From: Arion vulgaris
Lineage: Eukaryota > Mollusca > Gastropoda > Stylommatophora > Arionidae
Direction of reading: 5' to 3'
NCBI GenBank assembly: GCA_020796225.1
Contig: CM036762.1
Coordinates: 55,825,740-55,889,739 of the forward strand
DNA length: 64,000 bases
Every line of letters begins with the position of its first letter. Positions within the stretch are counted from its first letter, which is position 1. The notes beneath the pieces were generated by a model. The model had not been told where the DNA came from, did not search any database, and worked only from the letters and a program-made list of their open reading frames with translations. Both the position numbers and the translations under genes were made by a program. Shown piece by piece: positions 1 to 9,750 of this stretch.

Positions 1-407
1 AGGTGTCAATAAGAGAGAAAATTAATCATTTTCCGGAAAACAACCAAATAAATTTAAGGAGGACGGGGGTACCCCCTCCCTTTCCTTTGCTTTAACGGAT
101 GAACGCCCATGTATAAGGTTAACATAACATATTGTTCGTAATTTTTCTTCTTGATATCTATGTTATGAAAACTGGTGTCCTCTACTTTGATGGTTTTTTT
201 AAGTCGATACGTTGGTTTTTTTTCCCGTATAATTGTCTCAATAAAATTGTCTGTTGTACATATTCCATTATTTATTCCAGTCCTGTTCAGCTTTACCTCT
301 ATCTTTCTTTCTTTGTTTTAGTTTTCTTTCATTGCGGGAGATGATTCTTTGTTCCTCTCTAGATAACAGATACCTTCCAGCGATCGCTATTTGAATGATT
401 ATACCGC
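1..407. other. Intergenic, no gene seen
   Basis: AT-rich sequence with short ORFs on both strands that have no coding character (Phe/Leu/Tyr-rich translations of T-runs). I see no exon, RNA gene or recognisable repeat here. Confidence 0.5.
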
Positions 408-573
408 TAGTGTACAAGTAGAACTGGATACCTGAGGGGCAGAGTGAGGAGTGTGTTTAATCAGCGAGTCACGGGAACCATCAGTGTGCATACTCTTCGA
501 TATCTGTTGAGGGAGACTGAGCACCTATGGGTCTTCCTGGAGTGCAATGACGTCAGTTTAGTAACCAATAACC
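408..573 (+). mobile_element. LINE alpha 3' end fragment
   Basis: This matches the extreme 3' end of the RNase H-bearing LINE at 6605-7926. It covers the last codons, which in the better copies read as a short segment ending in a CPECN zinc-knuckle-like motif, then the ACCAATAACC-type tail. Severe 5' truncation is typical of target-primed reverse transcription. Other 3' copies lie at 10335, 39913 and 44373. Confidence 0.75.
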
Positions 574-2062
574 GTCAGATGTCTTCTTATGATGGAGTTA
601 ACTGTTGTCTGAAGTTCATCTGAAGAAGACTGAGCACCTATAGATGTGACCAAGTGGTGTGATGTCAGTTAAATAACTAAGAGGAATGTCATGCATTTGT
701 GAAATATCTTACTCTGTATATCAGTGTCTCTAAAATGCTTCCATATAGACACAAAATAGATGAGACTGCAGTAAAACTATTTGATTGGCAAAACAACGTA
801 ATACATTATGAAACGTTTGTATTTGGTCGTCCATTTGTTTTTTTAATTTGTCACTCCTGTTGTTCGTTTGCTTGATAAAGGCCTTGTTTGTCGAAACGTT
901 GCTGTATTTTGTCATTGTTTTTGTAATTTGTAAAACTACAGTACTTTGTGATTACGTGTTTTGATATAGACACAACGTGCTGGGAATCCATTGCGTGAGA
1001 TTGCCAAATGTAGCACTCAATAACACAAGAGGAACTCACATAGTTGAGAATCGTCGTATTGTTCAGATGCAGAGAAAGCGATCTGCGCGAAAAGACAAAA
1101 CACACAACACATCCACATGCTTAACCTTGATCATGTATGCCCCGCCCCACATGTGGTAAGGGATTGTTTTAGAAGATTGGACTCTACAGTCACCTCCGCA
1201 CACACCAGAGAGGTGCAGCAGCATACGTCTGAGGATGTTGTTATCATCGCTTGCGATGGACGGCTATTATTATTCTCTGCATATTCTAATATTGTTTTTT
1301 AATTGTTGCAATTTTTAAGATCCAAATTTTCATTATTCTTTATGTACATTTCTTGCAGACTTGTGTTTGAGGGCAAACGTAGCGAAGCCTTCCGGTCCGC
1401 ACCTGTTGGATAATGAGAGACCAACTCAGCATTTTGTTTTACAAGTTTAGTTGCAACATGGAAAATGTAAAGATATATTGAAGTCAATAAATAAATATGC
1501 TTAAAATATGCAGTTGTTATTCTAATCATTTTTTTTGTTTGTCAAGTGGCGGATTAAGCCACCAGCGCTACATGACTGAGGCTTCTTATCCTGACGGTGT
1601 AGGACAAAACAGGATTGGAAAAAAGTGGCCGAAGCACGCTCTTTTCAACCTAAGACGGATGTCTTTTTTTGGTTATATCAGAGCGCAATTGCCTTTTTTC
1701 CCTGATATGGCCTGGGACTAGTCCTACAAAAGGCCTGGGGGGATTCGGGGTATGGGGATCATGAAGCTATTTTCGTTGTTTTCACATTAATGTAAAATTT
1801 GTATAACCATTTTGAAAGATTATGACTTAGAATAGTAGAAAAAATAGTAAAAAAAAGTCAAAGCGTTGCCATGGAAACAATACAAAATGGCCGCCAAAAA
1901 CAAAATTTCAAATCCCTAAGGCTCTGAATCTAATGAATGTAAATGAATTCTGTTTTCACTCTAAGGTGCGCAATTGTAATATCTAAAATATTACACATGA
2001 TTTTTAGGATATATTCAATATTTAATTTTTATAAATTTTTGGTAAAATTCCTCAAAATTCGG
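574..2062. other. Intergenic, no gene seen
   Basis: A second, diverged copy of a LINE terminal segment (GAGCACCTATA motif) occurs near 630-685. The rest is unassigned AT-rich DNA. Short ORFs here have no recognisable domain and no splice context. Confidence 0.4.
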
Positions 2063-2250
2063 TCAAAAATAGCTGTTTTTATGGCTATGGTGACGCTTGA
2101 TGTGACCAAAGTGTCTAATTTGTCGGTATAGTGTATTGTTTATCAGGCAATTGTCTTTAACATTCAGTTCTTTCAGGACATCAGTGTTTTTCTTTTTTCT
2201 GTCCATGACATTCGTAGGATCTTTCTGTAGCATTTCGTTTCGAAGGACTA
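2063..2250 (-). mobile_element. LINE eta RT C-terminal fragment
   Basis: The minus-strand translation, with frame breaks, contains the hallmark of the post-RT C-terminus of these LINEs: a Trp-Thr-Glu-Lys-like segment followed by HFGHIKRH. Copies of the same family lie at 13330-13745 (minus), 48500-49380 (plus) and 62290-62770 (minus). It is degenerate and non-functional. Confidence 0.65.
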
Positions 2251-2268
2251 TATGCAATGAATACAATA

Positions 2269-2366
2269 TGAGAACAAACATCCATAAAACCGAAGTAATG
2301 ACATTCGCTAGAGAGGAAAGCACTACCAAAATCTCCATCGACAAACATCAATTAAAACAAGTTAAA
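2269..2366 (+). mobile_element. LINE reverse-transcriptase relic, left half
   Basis: Plus-strand translation gives a segment with KTEVMTF followed by KISIDKHQLKQVK, the region between the catalytic RT motifs and the thumb in RTE-like elements. The reading continues at 4649 (VKDFTYLRSIF), so 2367-4648 is a later insertion between the two halves. The six bases GTTAAA at 2361-2366 recur at 4649-4654 as a target-site duplication. Confidence 0.75.
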
Positions 2367-2458
2367 ATGTGCAACGTATACACATTCTTGGCAAAGATCA
2401 AACATATCACAAAGAGTGATTAAAATTGGTCGTAAAGAACGAACGCAAAGAAGAACTA
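2367..2458 (+). mobile_element. SINE A, 5'-truncated
   Basis: This is the 3' portion of the SINE A family (core ATATCACAAAGAGTGATT, tail AACGCAAAGAAGAA). It sits in an RT relic, with GTTAAA duplicated at 2361-2366 and 4649-4654. Its tail was later split from the right-hand flank by a Tc1/mariner-type transposon. Confidence 0.75.
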
Positions 2459-2564
2459 TAGTCTGTCCATTAATTCGTGAGCACGTTTGAAATTGATTTT
2501 CTCGAAAACTACCTGTTGGATCTCAGTGATTTTTGCATGCAGCCTTAGAATATCCATGACGCTA
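2459..2564 (+). repeat. Left terminal inverted repeat
   Basis: About 106 bp, nearly identical to the reverse complement of 4540-4646. The few differences include a 1-2 base length change in the GATTTTTGCA region. It is much longer than the 20-30 bp TIRs usual in mariner. Confidence 0.88.
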
Positions 2565-3068
2565 AAATAAAGCTAACCAGTAGTTCATAGATGCTACGGA
2601 TTTTGCACATCGGTGAATTCCTTTGATCTTTTATGACAATTGCAAATACGGGGGCTCAAATTTTAGAATTTACAGTAATCCTAGAATTTGTCCATGTCAA
2701 TTCTATTCATAGGTGTATCTCCATATTAACTTGATAGGTCAAGTAATTAATTGTGTTGCCCTTTATGTGCAATCGTGAACTTGGATACAATATGCAACAG
2801 TTAGTCCTCCCTTCGGTCACCATTAGACCCCAGGGTGTCTTAACTTCACCACAAATTGTATGATGGTAGACGCATTTGGATATGGAAATGTATACGTTGC
2901 TATTTCTCAGTCTGTAATCAAAATATGATTTGTATCATCCCGAATCTGACGATTCCATGAGGTTGATAATTGTTACTGGCTGGACAAATTGTAATCCATC
3001 TCGGTGCCAGTACTCGTCTTCCTCTCGGAGCACATGTTCAACACACTTCTTCCAGAACTGCATGTCTA

Positions 3069-4030
3069 TCATTGAGAGGACTCACGTGTCAGAACTTCAA
3101 CATCACACATTTTAAACGTCCTGTTCTGTTCGGCAACTTGCCCTTTTACTTTAGCCCAGACAAGCTCTATCGGATTGAGGTGAGCATGATATGGAGGTAG
3201 TCGCAAAGACGTGTGGCCGTATTCCGCAATGATTTTGTCAATATGAAACACCTTTGTCTTATTTGTCATCCTCACCAGGTGCAACAACTCGGGTTTCAAA
3301 TATGTATCATCGAAGATGACATTTTCCTTAGCAAGCCAAGTCCTAATTTGATCTTTTGTATTTGATGCAGTTGGTACTTTGTCTTCCGCTGATACTGCGT
3401 TGTGATAGGATGCATTATCCATTACCAAGCATGATGGTCTGTTTAGAATTTGAAGTAGATCTTTCTCCATCCAGTGCCTGAAAATATGTCCATTCATTTC
3501 TGTGTGGTTGTCCCTACCGTCGGTACTTTTTTATTGGAAAATAAGTCCAGCTTCATGGACAAGACCTTCTTCACTGCTTCCTGCATGTGTTAGTATAATA
3601 CGCTGGCCTTTGCTGCTTGGTATTTTTCTTTTCTGTTCACCGTCTACTGATTGCCATTCTTTAGCATTGGTGTGGTGAGCATTGACCAAGGATTCGTCCA
3701 AATATACAATATCATAGCCTTGCCTCCGTGCTCACTGATCTGCCTCAGGTATTTACTTCGGGCACAATTAAATGTGGTTTTTCACAAATAATATTCCTGC
3801 CGCCTATAGTTTTTCTGAAGGTGAAGCCCGCGGCTCTTACAATTTTCCATAGAGTACTTTTAGAAATGTCTATGCTGCAATCTGATTGCAGTTTTAATTT
3901 CAGTTTCCTGAGAGTAACAAGTTGATTTGTCGCAAACATTTTCAAGAGCTACCGTCTTATGACATCTATGTCAAAGTCGTCAATTGTTATTTTCCTTCCT
4001 TGCTTGACATTAGTGCACTTTGTGTCCTGT
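3069..4030 (-). pseudogene. DDE transposase, Tc1/mariner-IS630 superfamily (broken)
   Basis: Read on the minus strand, an N-terminal segment (GRKITIDDF) leads into a helix-turn-helix-like region (3745-3945, with STLWKIVRAAGF). Then come the first catalytic Asp in YLDES (near 3700), the second in MDNASYH, and the Glu in LNPIELVW. All three acidic residues are visible. The gene is broken by an in-frame TAG just before LLKMF, a frame change near 3730 and a TAA near 3530. The spacing from the second Asp to the Glu is about 83 residues, far longer than the 34 of Tc1/mariner. It most resembles the long-spacing DD82E branch as I recall it. Confidence 0.85.
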
Positions 4031-4539
4031 TTAATCCATTGGGAAAAGGATTCTCTATTCAGACCAAGCGTCAGTTGCGTTCGTTTCTCAGGTTATGAAT
4101 ATCGCAATATAGATGACCTCTCTTAGATTCCCTACGGAAGTGTTGGTATAGTAAAACTGTAACCTTCTGCATTGTTATAAATGTGCACTTCAGACTCATT
4201 ATGAATGTGATATCAATGTCAGTTTTGATAAGCCAACAAATATGATACAATAGCTTCATACAAATAGCGAGATACACCTATAACTATACAACGGTATCCC
4301 AATTATAACGTCATATGCTTTCCGCTTTCAAAGTCGACTTGGTTAGGTGCACGGGAATTCCCGTGAAATTGTTGTTTACTCACGATATTTCAATGTTACC
4401 ATAATGTATTTTTAGAACAACGCGTCTCTGTACCGTAGATCTGTTACTATTGTGTACAATCCGGTGAGGTTGATTTTAATATAACCTGAAGAAGAAATAT
4501 TTCAAACTACATCAAATTTTCTTGGAAAAAATATTTCTC

Positions 4540-4646
4540 TAGCGTCATGGATATTCTAAGTCTGCTTGCAAAAAGTCACTGAGATCCAAAAGGTAGTTTT
4601 CGAGAAAATCAATTTCAAACGTGCTCACGAATTAATGGACAGACTA
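4540..4646 (-). repeat. Right terminal inverted repeat
   Basis: Reverse complement of the left TIR, ending GGACAGACTA and followed by TA and the resumed RT relic. Confidence 0.88.
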
Positions 4647-4648
4647 TA

Positions 4649-4860
4649 GTTAAAGACTTTACATACCTAAGAAGCATTTTTCTGCAAACAGAATAACTAA
4701 CGAAATCTAACATAGATGCAATAAAGCAAATAAAATCATAGGACAATTGGGGGGAGCTGTTTATGAAGTGTACACGAAAGTCAGCTCTAGAAATCTCATC
4801 TCAACCTGACGCTTAAAAACAAGATGAAAGAAATAAGAAAATTCAAAACCTTAGGATTCA
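4649..4860 (+). mobile_element. LINE reverse-transcriptase relic, right half
   Basis: Translation resumes the RT interrupted at 2366: VKDFTYLRSIF, then a degenerate segment with several stops. This is the usual KDFTYLGS region following the palm domain. Confidence 0.72.
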
Positions 4861-4902
4861 ACCTAACACTTTGAGAACCAAAACACAAAACCTTACACTT
4901 TC

Positions 4903-4909
4903 AAAAAAA
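4903..4909 (-). terminator. Pol III terminator
   Basis: Seven A on the plus strand are a T7 run on the transcribed minus strand, starting 7 bases after the tRNA 3' end. Confidence 0.7.
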
Positions 4910-4915
4910 TATTAA

Positions 4916-4999
4916 TGTCAGAAGTGGGATTTGAACCCACGCCCACAGAAGTGGACTGCGACCTGAACGCAGCGCCTTAGACCGCTCGGCCATCCTGAC
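4916..4999 (-). tRNA. tRNA-Leu (anticodon CAG)
   Basis: On the minus strand this folds as a type II tRNA. The 7-bp acceptor stem is GTCAGGA/TTCTGAC with discriminator A, and the D-loop box A is GGCCGAGCGGTCTAAGGC. The anticodon stem TGCG/CGCA carries loop TTCAGGT, so the anticodon is CAG. There is a long variable arm and box B GGTTCAAATCC. There is no intron or mismatch in the stems, and a T-run terminator follows. It is a stand-alone intact gene, unlike the many tRNA-like SINE heads nearby, which lack a proper cloverleaf. Confidence 0.95.
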
Positions 5000-6118
5000 T
5001 TACTCATACTTTTTGAATAGTTTATTATAGACAAAATATTATAAATTTGATCCCCCCACCCTTCTAAAATAATGTATCTTTATGAAAATATAAGTAAAAG
5101 TATTTTAATCTAGTGAATAATATGCAACATTAACAGGTGTAGCAACATTTCTTCAGAGAGCTTTCATATAAGTATTTCTATTGCGTTTACGTCACTCTTA
5201 ATGTACAAATTGTTTCACTTCCCTAGTAACCAAGAAACCCGGTGTTATGATTATTTGCTGCGTCTACTGCTGTAAAATTGCTCTTGGTTTGAATACAAAC
5301 ACAATTTGTTTAATTATAACAGACGTGTCAATTAAGGAATAAAGTGATACATTCCTTGGAAAACAAATCTGAAGTAAGCTTAGATTGTCGCAAGCGAATG
5401 TTTGCATAAACATAGGTCAAATTAAATGATAACAAACAAATCGGAAATCATAACTGACAATACTGACATTATAATCATAGTTATATATAGTATATACTAT
5501 ATTATATAGTATCATACTTCACATACATAATAACCGAACTCATTAGTTATCGGTTAGGGAAAGCTTATACTTATAGAAAGAACTACGACTTGGTCGACTA
5601 CAAGTAAAAACGTTTCTAATAATTAGGCATTGTATGTGTATATTTATCAAACGAATTAAACGCAAAAGCTGTAAAATTACTAACAAATAAGTTTCTTACG
5701 CACTTTATAACGAACTTAACATTTGTAAGTAGAACGTAAAAACGAATCCATTAGTCAGTTAGTTATACTAATGAACAAAGTCTACAAATAGATTTCTAAG
5801 TCTTAGTATAAGTAAGGCAAGACCTTCATTCTGAAGATGTACATTCTATCACTATGGTAATACACTCCAGCAATAGATTGTCTCTGTCGATTAAGTCTAT
5901 GCGCTATATGCTTTAGCTAATAGTTGACTTTATATATTACAGTGCATAATATAGCTTACTTCTGCTAGATTAGTGAGACAGTATAGTCTTCTTCAGCAGT
6001 TCGATTTCTCAACACAGAAACTACCGAACTGAACAACAAGCTGTTAAGAAACTAACATTTTCCTTCAACTTTTCACTCTGCTTGCATACATTATGATGTA
6101 TTTTTATTTTCAACGTAA
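5000..6118. other. Intergenic, no gene seen
   Basis: AT-rich unique-looking sequence without ORFs of coding character or repeats I can match elsewhere in the window. Confidence 0.5.
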
Positions 6119-6345
6119 TTTAACTCTTTTCACACGCAGTTATTTCCTCAGTTGTTCGCAGCTAACTTAAGGGAGACAAAAAATGCAATGGGTTATTTTT
6201 CTAAAATCATAACTACTCATCAATAAAATAAACATATATATATATATCTTATCATATACTAATTTGAAGAAAACTGGACAACCTATTAGAATAAAAAGGT
6301 TAAAAAGCAATAGATGGAATATTTTAGAAGAAACTGGATCAAATA
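6119..6345 (+). mobile_element. TTAA MITE, left half of a split copy
   Basis: It starts TTAACTCTTTTCACACGCAG, then matches the left half of the MITE family seen complete at 27131-27440 (TTATTTCCTCA, the CATATATATAT stretch, AGAAAACTGGACAACC). The match fades near 6345. The right half of the family appears at 8190-8367, consistent with a LINE insertion in between, though divergence makes the link tentative. Confidence 0.6.
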
Positions 6346-6604
6346 TGAGAACATAAATAGAAAAAATGATAAATTGTTAGTGACATATGCAACACTTACT
6401 TGACATTATAACAGCATCTTCAAAGTGCATCCCTATGTGCTTCTAGAAATCATTTTGTAATCCAATTTGTGAAGTCCAGGCAAACTTTTATGACAATATA
6501 TCCAATAGAAATGAAGATATGATAAAAAGTTGATATCTAGCTCCAGTTGGGCTTTGATGGCCATTTACATTATGATCATCATCTGCCTGATTCACTTCGT
6601 TATA

Positions 6605-7926
6605 TTTTGGATCAGAATCATTACTAATAATCTTGGAATAACCTTTGATCGTAGTCTATCTTTCAAACACCATGTTGAATAGACGATACAACATTTCAAG
6701 CGTGGTCTTGCGGCTCTCAAAGTTATGGTAGCCGCACACCTTGAGAAAAGACTATTTGTCCTTTTGTTTGATCCACTGGTTATGTCTGTGGTAGATTACG
6801 GACTCTGCATTCTTAGAATATCAAGATCACAATGTGAATGACTCGAACAGGTTCAGAATGAAGGTATGCGTATAGTCCTGGGCTGCACTAGCGATACCCC
6901 CATTGTGAAGATGAGATATATGCTTGACTTTTTGTCACTACACTACCGTCATACAATCACCCAAACCAAGGCATATATGTGGGTTACTGCTGATAAGAGA
7001 CATCCACTGCACAAGAACACTAATGATTTTAAAGGCACGAGAATCAAGAGTGGCATGTCGTGGATGGCCCAGGCTGAGAGAACAATTGGCCAGGTGACCA
7101 CGGTTGCAACCCTACCAAAAGGGGAAGAATGGATCCAGCAGATAGTAGCATGACCAACTATCTCAACGTTATCATTACTCTTGGAAGAGAATGTAGAGAT
7201 TGGGGCAACATGAAGGCTAATCTCGCAGTTAAGCAGCTGATAGAAGATAATGCAAGGGATGATGATGTTGTTGTTTATACCGATGGGTCGGTTCATCGGG
7301 GTGAGAAGTCAGGCTGGAGTTTCTTGGCTAATGCACATGGTAGGGTTGTTGCAGAGCGAAATGGGGCATACAGGACAACTACTTCTAGCATGAAGATGGA
7401 GGTTGAGGCTGTTACTGCTGCCCTCCATTGACTCTCTAGGACTTCATTTACTGGGACCATTGTTGTATCGGACTCTCAGTCGATGCTTCACAAAATCCAG
7501 AAGGGCAGGTTTCGGATGAGTGGATGTCGTCTATAGAAGTTTCTAACCTCCAGCGGCTTACGTGGATATACTGTCCTGGGCATGTGGATGTTTACGGTAA
7601 TGAGAGAGCGGACAGGCTTGCATCAACAGCATCGATTGTTGGGGAGTTGAAGATGGATAAGGGGATGTTCTTTGGTCTCTTTGTGAGTGTCTGTTGGATG
7701 AGGACACTAAAATAGATGTTGAATCGATCAAGCGATCGAAGCAGTTTGTAGTTACCCGTTGTACAAGTCAAACTGGGTGCCTGAGAGGCAGAGTGAGAGG
7801 TGTGTTTAATCAGCGAGCCACCGGAACCATCAGTATGCATACTCTTCGATATCTGTTGGGGAGACTGAGCACCTATAGGTCTGCCCGGAGTGCAATGACG
7901 TCAGTGTAGTTACCAATAACCAATAA
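6605..7926 (+). mobile_element. LINE alpha: RT C-terminus plus RNase H, degenerate
   Basis: This is the longest copy of this family. The plus-strand reading starts in the RT thumb region (NNLGITFDRSLSFKHHV), passes VVDYGLCILRISRSQCE and MRIVLGCT, and then an RNase H domain: YTDGS near 7280, the conserved Glu in SMKMEVEAV near 7400, VVSDSQS near 7470 and CPGHVDVYGNERADRLAS near 7590. The 3' end encodes a CPECN-type segment near 7890, followed by an AACCAATAAC tail. Stops and frameshifts interrupt it. RNase H after the RT places it in the I/Nimb-like group; the precise clade is not determined. Confidence 0.85.
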
Positions 7927-8189
7927 CTAATAGTAATAAATACTACTTATTGTACAACCATTATCCGAATCGTTCATGCTTTTTTCTATAAAAATCAGCG
8001 CCTGCTCACCTGATCCACACACGGGACACTTATTACCTGAAGGCCCTGGTTCTATATTGAACTGTTTACAAAAAGTGCGTCTGTAGCAGCAACAAATAAA
8101 CCTGAAGTAAATTGAAACGTAGGTGAATGAACGATGAAATCCAAAGAGAAAGTGACTATTAAAGTGGAGAAACCGAAAGAATACTATTA

Positions 8190-8367
8190 AAAACTAAAAT
8201 TAGTAGTAGTAAAACTAGAAAGACTTGTATAAACGCAACAACTCGAAAGGCGAACGAAACAACGCGAATGGCGATCGAAACAACTTGAATGGCGCCATGT
8301 ATGGCGGAAAACGTGGAACAGAAGTCGCTGTGGCGCAGTGTGCGGCGGAAAGCGGGGAAAGAGTTAA
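8190..8367 (+). mobile_element. TTAA MITE, right half
   Basis: It matches the right part of the MITE family (GTAAAACTAGAAAGACTT, GGCGCAGTGTGCGGC) and ends GGGGAAAGAGTTAA. It is probably the partner of 6119-6345. Confidence 0.6.
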
Positions 8368-9059
8368 TAAATAATATGTAGTAATTTATATGTTATCAAA
8401 AGTTAAATAAATTGTACAGTTAGATGTTATATTAGTTTATCTCTTAGTATTAAAAAAAACTTGATAATTTATGATTTACACAAAAAACTTGAAAAGAAAA
8501 CTGTTCAACTGATAATCATGTTCTGATTTTTAAAAACCAACACCTTTCCTCCTTATGGCTATCAAGTTATATCCAATAACGCTTAGTAAAAGCTCAAGAA
8601 TGCACAATTTATTTTTTAACATTTACATTACTAGAAATATGTTTACACATCTAGCCCACTGCAAATCTGTTTCAAGTGTTCTGAAAAAATATTATTGTTC
8701 GATGTGGCTCATGAGGTAGAACAAAGCAAATCCTAATTATAGCAGCAAATATATTTAAGGAAATGTATGCAAGACTTAGCCAAATAAACATATCAAAATA
8801 AAAACAGTAAACCACTATAAAAGAAGCCCAGGAACTAAAGGGGATATACCAAAATAGCAGAAGGAAATTTTATGTCCAAATTTGTTTTGAGAGAGCTACA
8901 GGAAGCAACCCATTGTCTTCAGTTCAAGAAGTTACCTAGCAAAGATGGAGTTACCAATTAAATGCTCATAACATCTAATGGCAAAAAAAGATTTTTTAAA
9001 AATAACAACCATCAGCTAGACAACAGAACAAGTGCCTTCAACATAGAAAGAAACTATCG
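8368..9059. other. Intergenic, no gene seen
   Basis: AT-rich DNA upstream of SAXO4. A promoter and a non-coding first exon of SAXO4 are expected around here or further left, but I cannot point to one. Confidence 0.4.
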
Positions 9060-9350
9060 TGGTACCCATCCTAAACCAGCCTTTTCAGCTGCATGAGCAA
9101 GTTAATGGTCAAAACTGGTCATGTAATCATACTTTGCCTAAGAAGAGGACACAACAAAATGAGATACCACTTGTGCAACAAATTTAAGATAGGCTTCTCA
9201 AGCAGTTGTCACTATGAATTGGCAGATATGATGGTAGAACATGTCTTTCAAAACTGTCAACTGCAGGTAACTCACAGGAAAAGAATGTGGCCAGTACCCA
9301 CCACCTTCACAGAGAAACTGTATGGTGGAGCTGAAATCCTGAAATAAACT
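9060..9350 (+). mobile_element. LINE gamma 3' fragment
   Basis: The translation contains LRRGHNKMRYHLCNKF and, further on, VEHVFQNC with WPVPTTFTEKLYGG. This is the Cys/His-containing C-terminus found after RNase H in this LINE family (compare 61750-62290, where the RNase H part is also present). Confidence 0.75.
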
Positions 9351-9513
9351 ATCAGAAAATTCAGAATCCTAGTCTAACATTACTGATGATCTTGAGGAAG
9401 AAATATTGTCATTCAGCTATACACTTTGTATAAAAGAATAATATACCAAAAGATGCTAAAAGAAGAGAATATTTTATAACTTTTTTTACAATTATGCTTT
9501 CTATTTCCTTCAG

Positions 9514-9750
9514 AGACAAAATGGGCAAATTACCATTAGGACCTCAAAATACTCACATCCAAAAGTCTCATGGCGCAGACACAAACATCATGAAATTCTA
9601 CATAACTCAAAATTCAACAACATACGGAGCCCACTTTGATAAATTTGAGCCTCGGCAGAGTTGCCATAGAGGCACTGGTTATCTCAGCAACTTTCGACCC
9701 AATGTGTATTACAACAGACGATTGGATGATGTTGACAATCCAGCAATGAG
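9514..9750 (+). CDS. SAXO4: SAXO4 coding exon 1
   Basis: Acceptor TTTCCTTCAG precedes AGACAAA and the start ATG at 9521, so at least one non-coding 5' exon must lie upstream. Coding runs 9521-9750 (76 codons plus AG, phase 2), with donor GAG|GTTATT. It encodes MGKLPLG, a KFYITQNSTTYG segment, CHRGTGYLSNF and VDNPAM, all family hallmarks. Confidence 0.9.

Larger units (their letters stand above)
2459..4646. mobile_element. Tc1/mariner-type DNA transposon with ~106-bp TIRs
   Basis: A 2.19-kb element is bounded by inverted repeats of about 106 bp (2459-2564 and 4540-4646), starting TAGTCTGTCCATTAATTCGT, and flanked by a TA dinucleotide on each side, as expected for TA target duplication. It carries one degenerate minus-strand transposase gene. 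The element is structurally complete, but the transposase is broken, so it is non-autonomous today. Confidence 0.88.

Noticed and set aside
2063..2344. 93-codon minus ORF as a host gene
   Set aside because: It mixes LINE eta tail (HFGHIKRH) with antisense of another RT, so it is repeat-derived.
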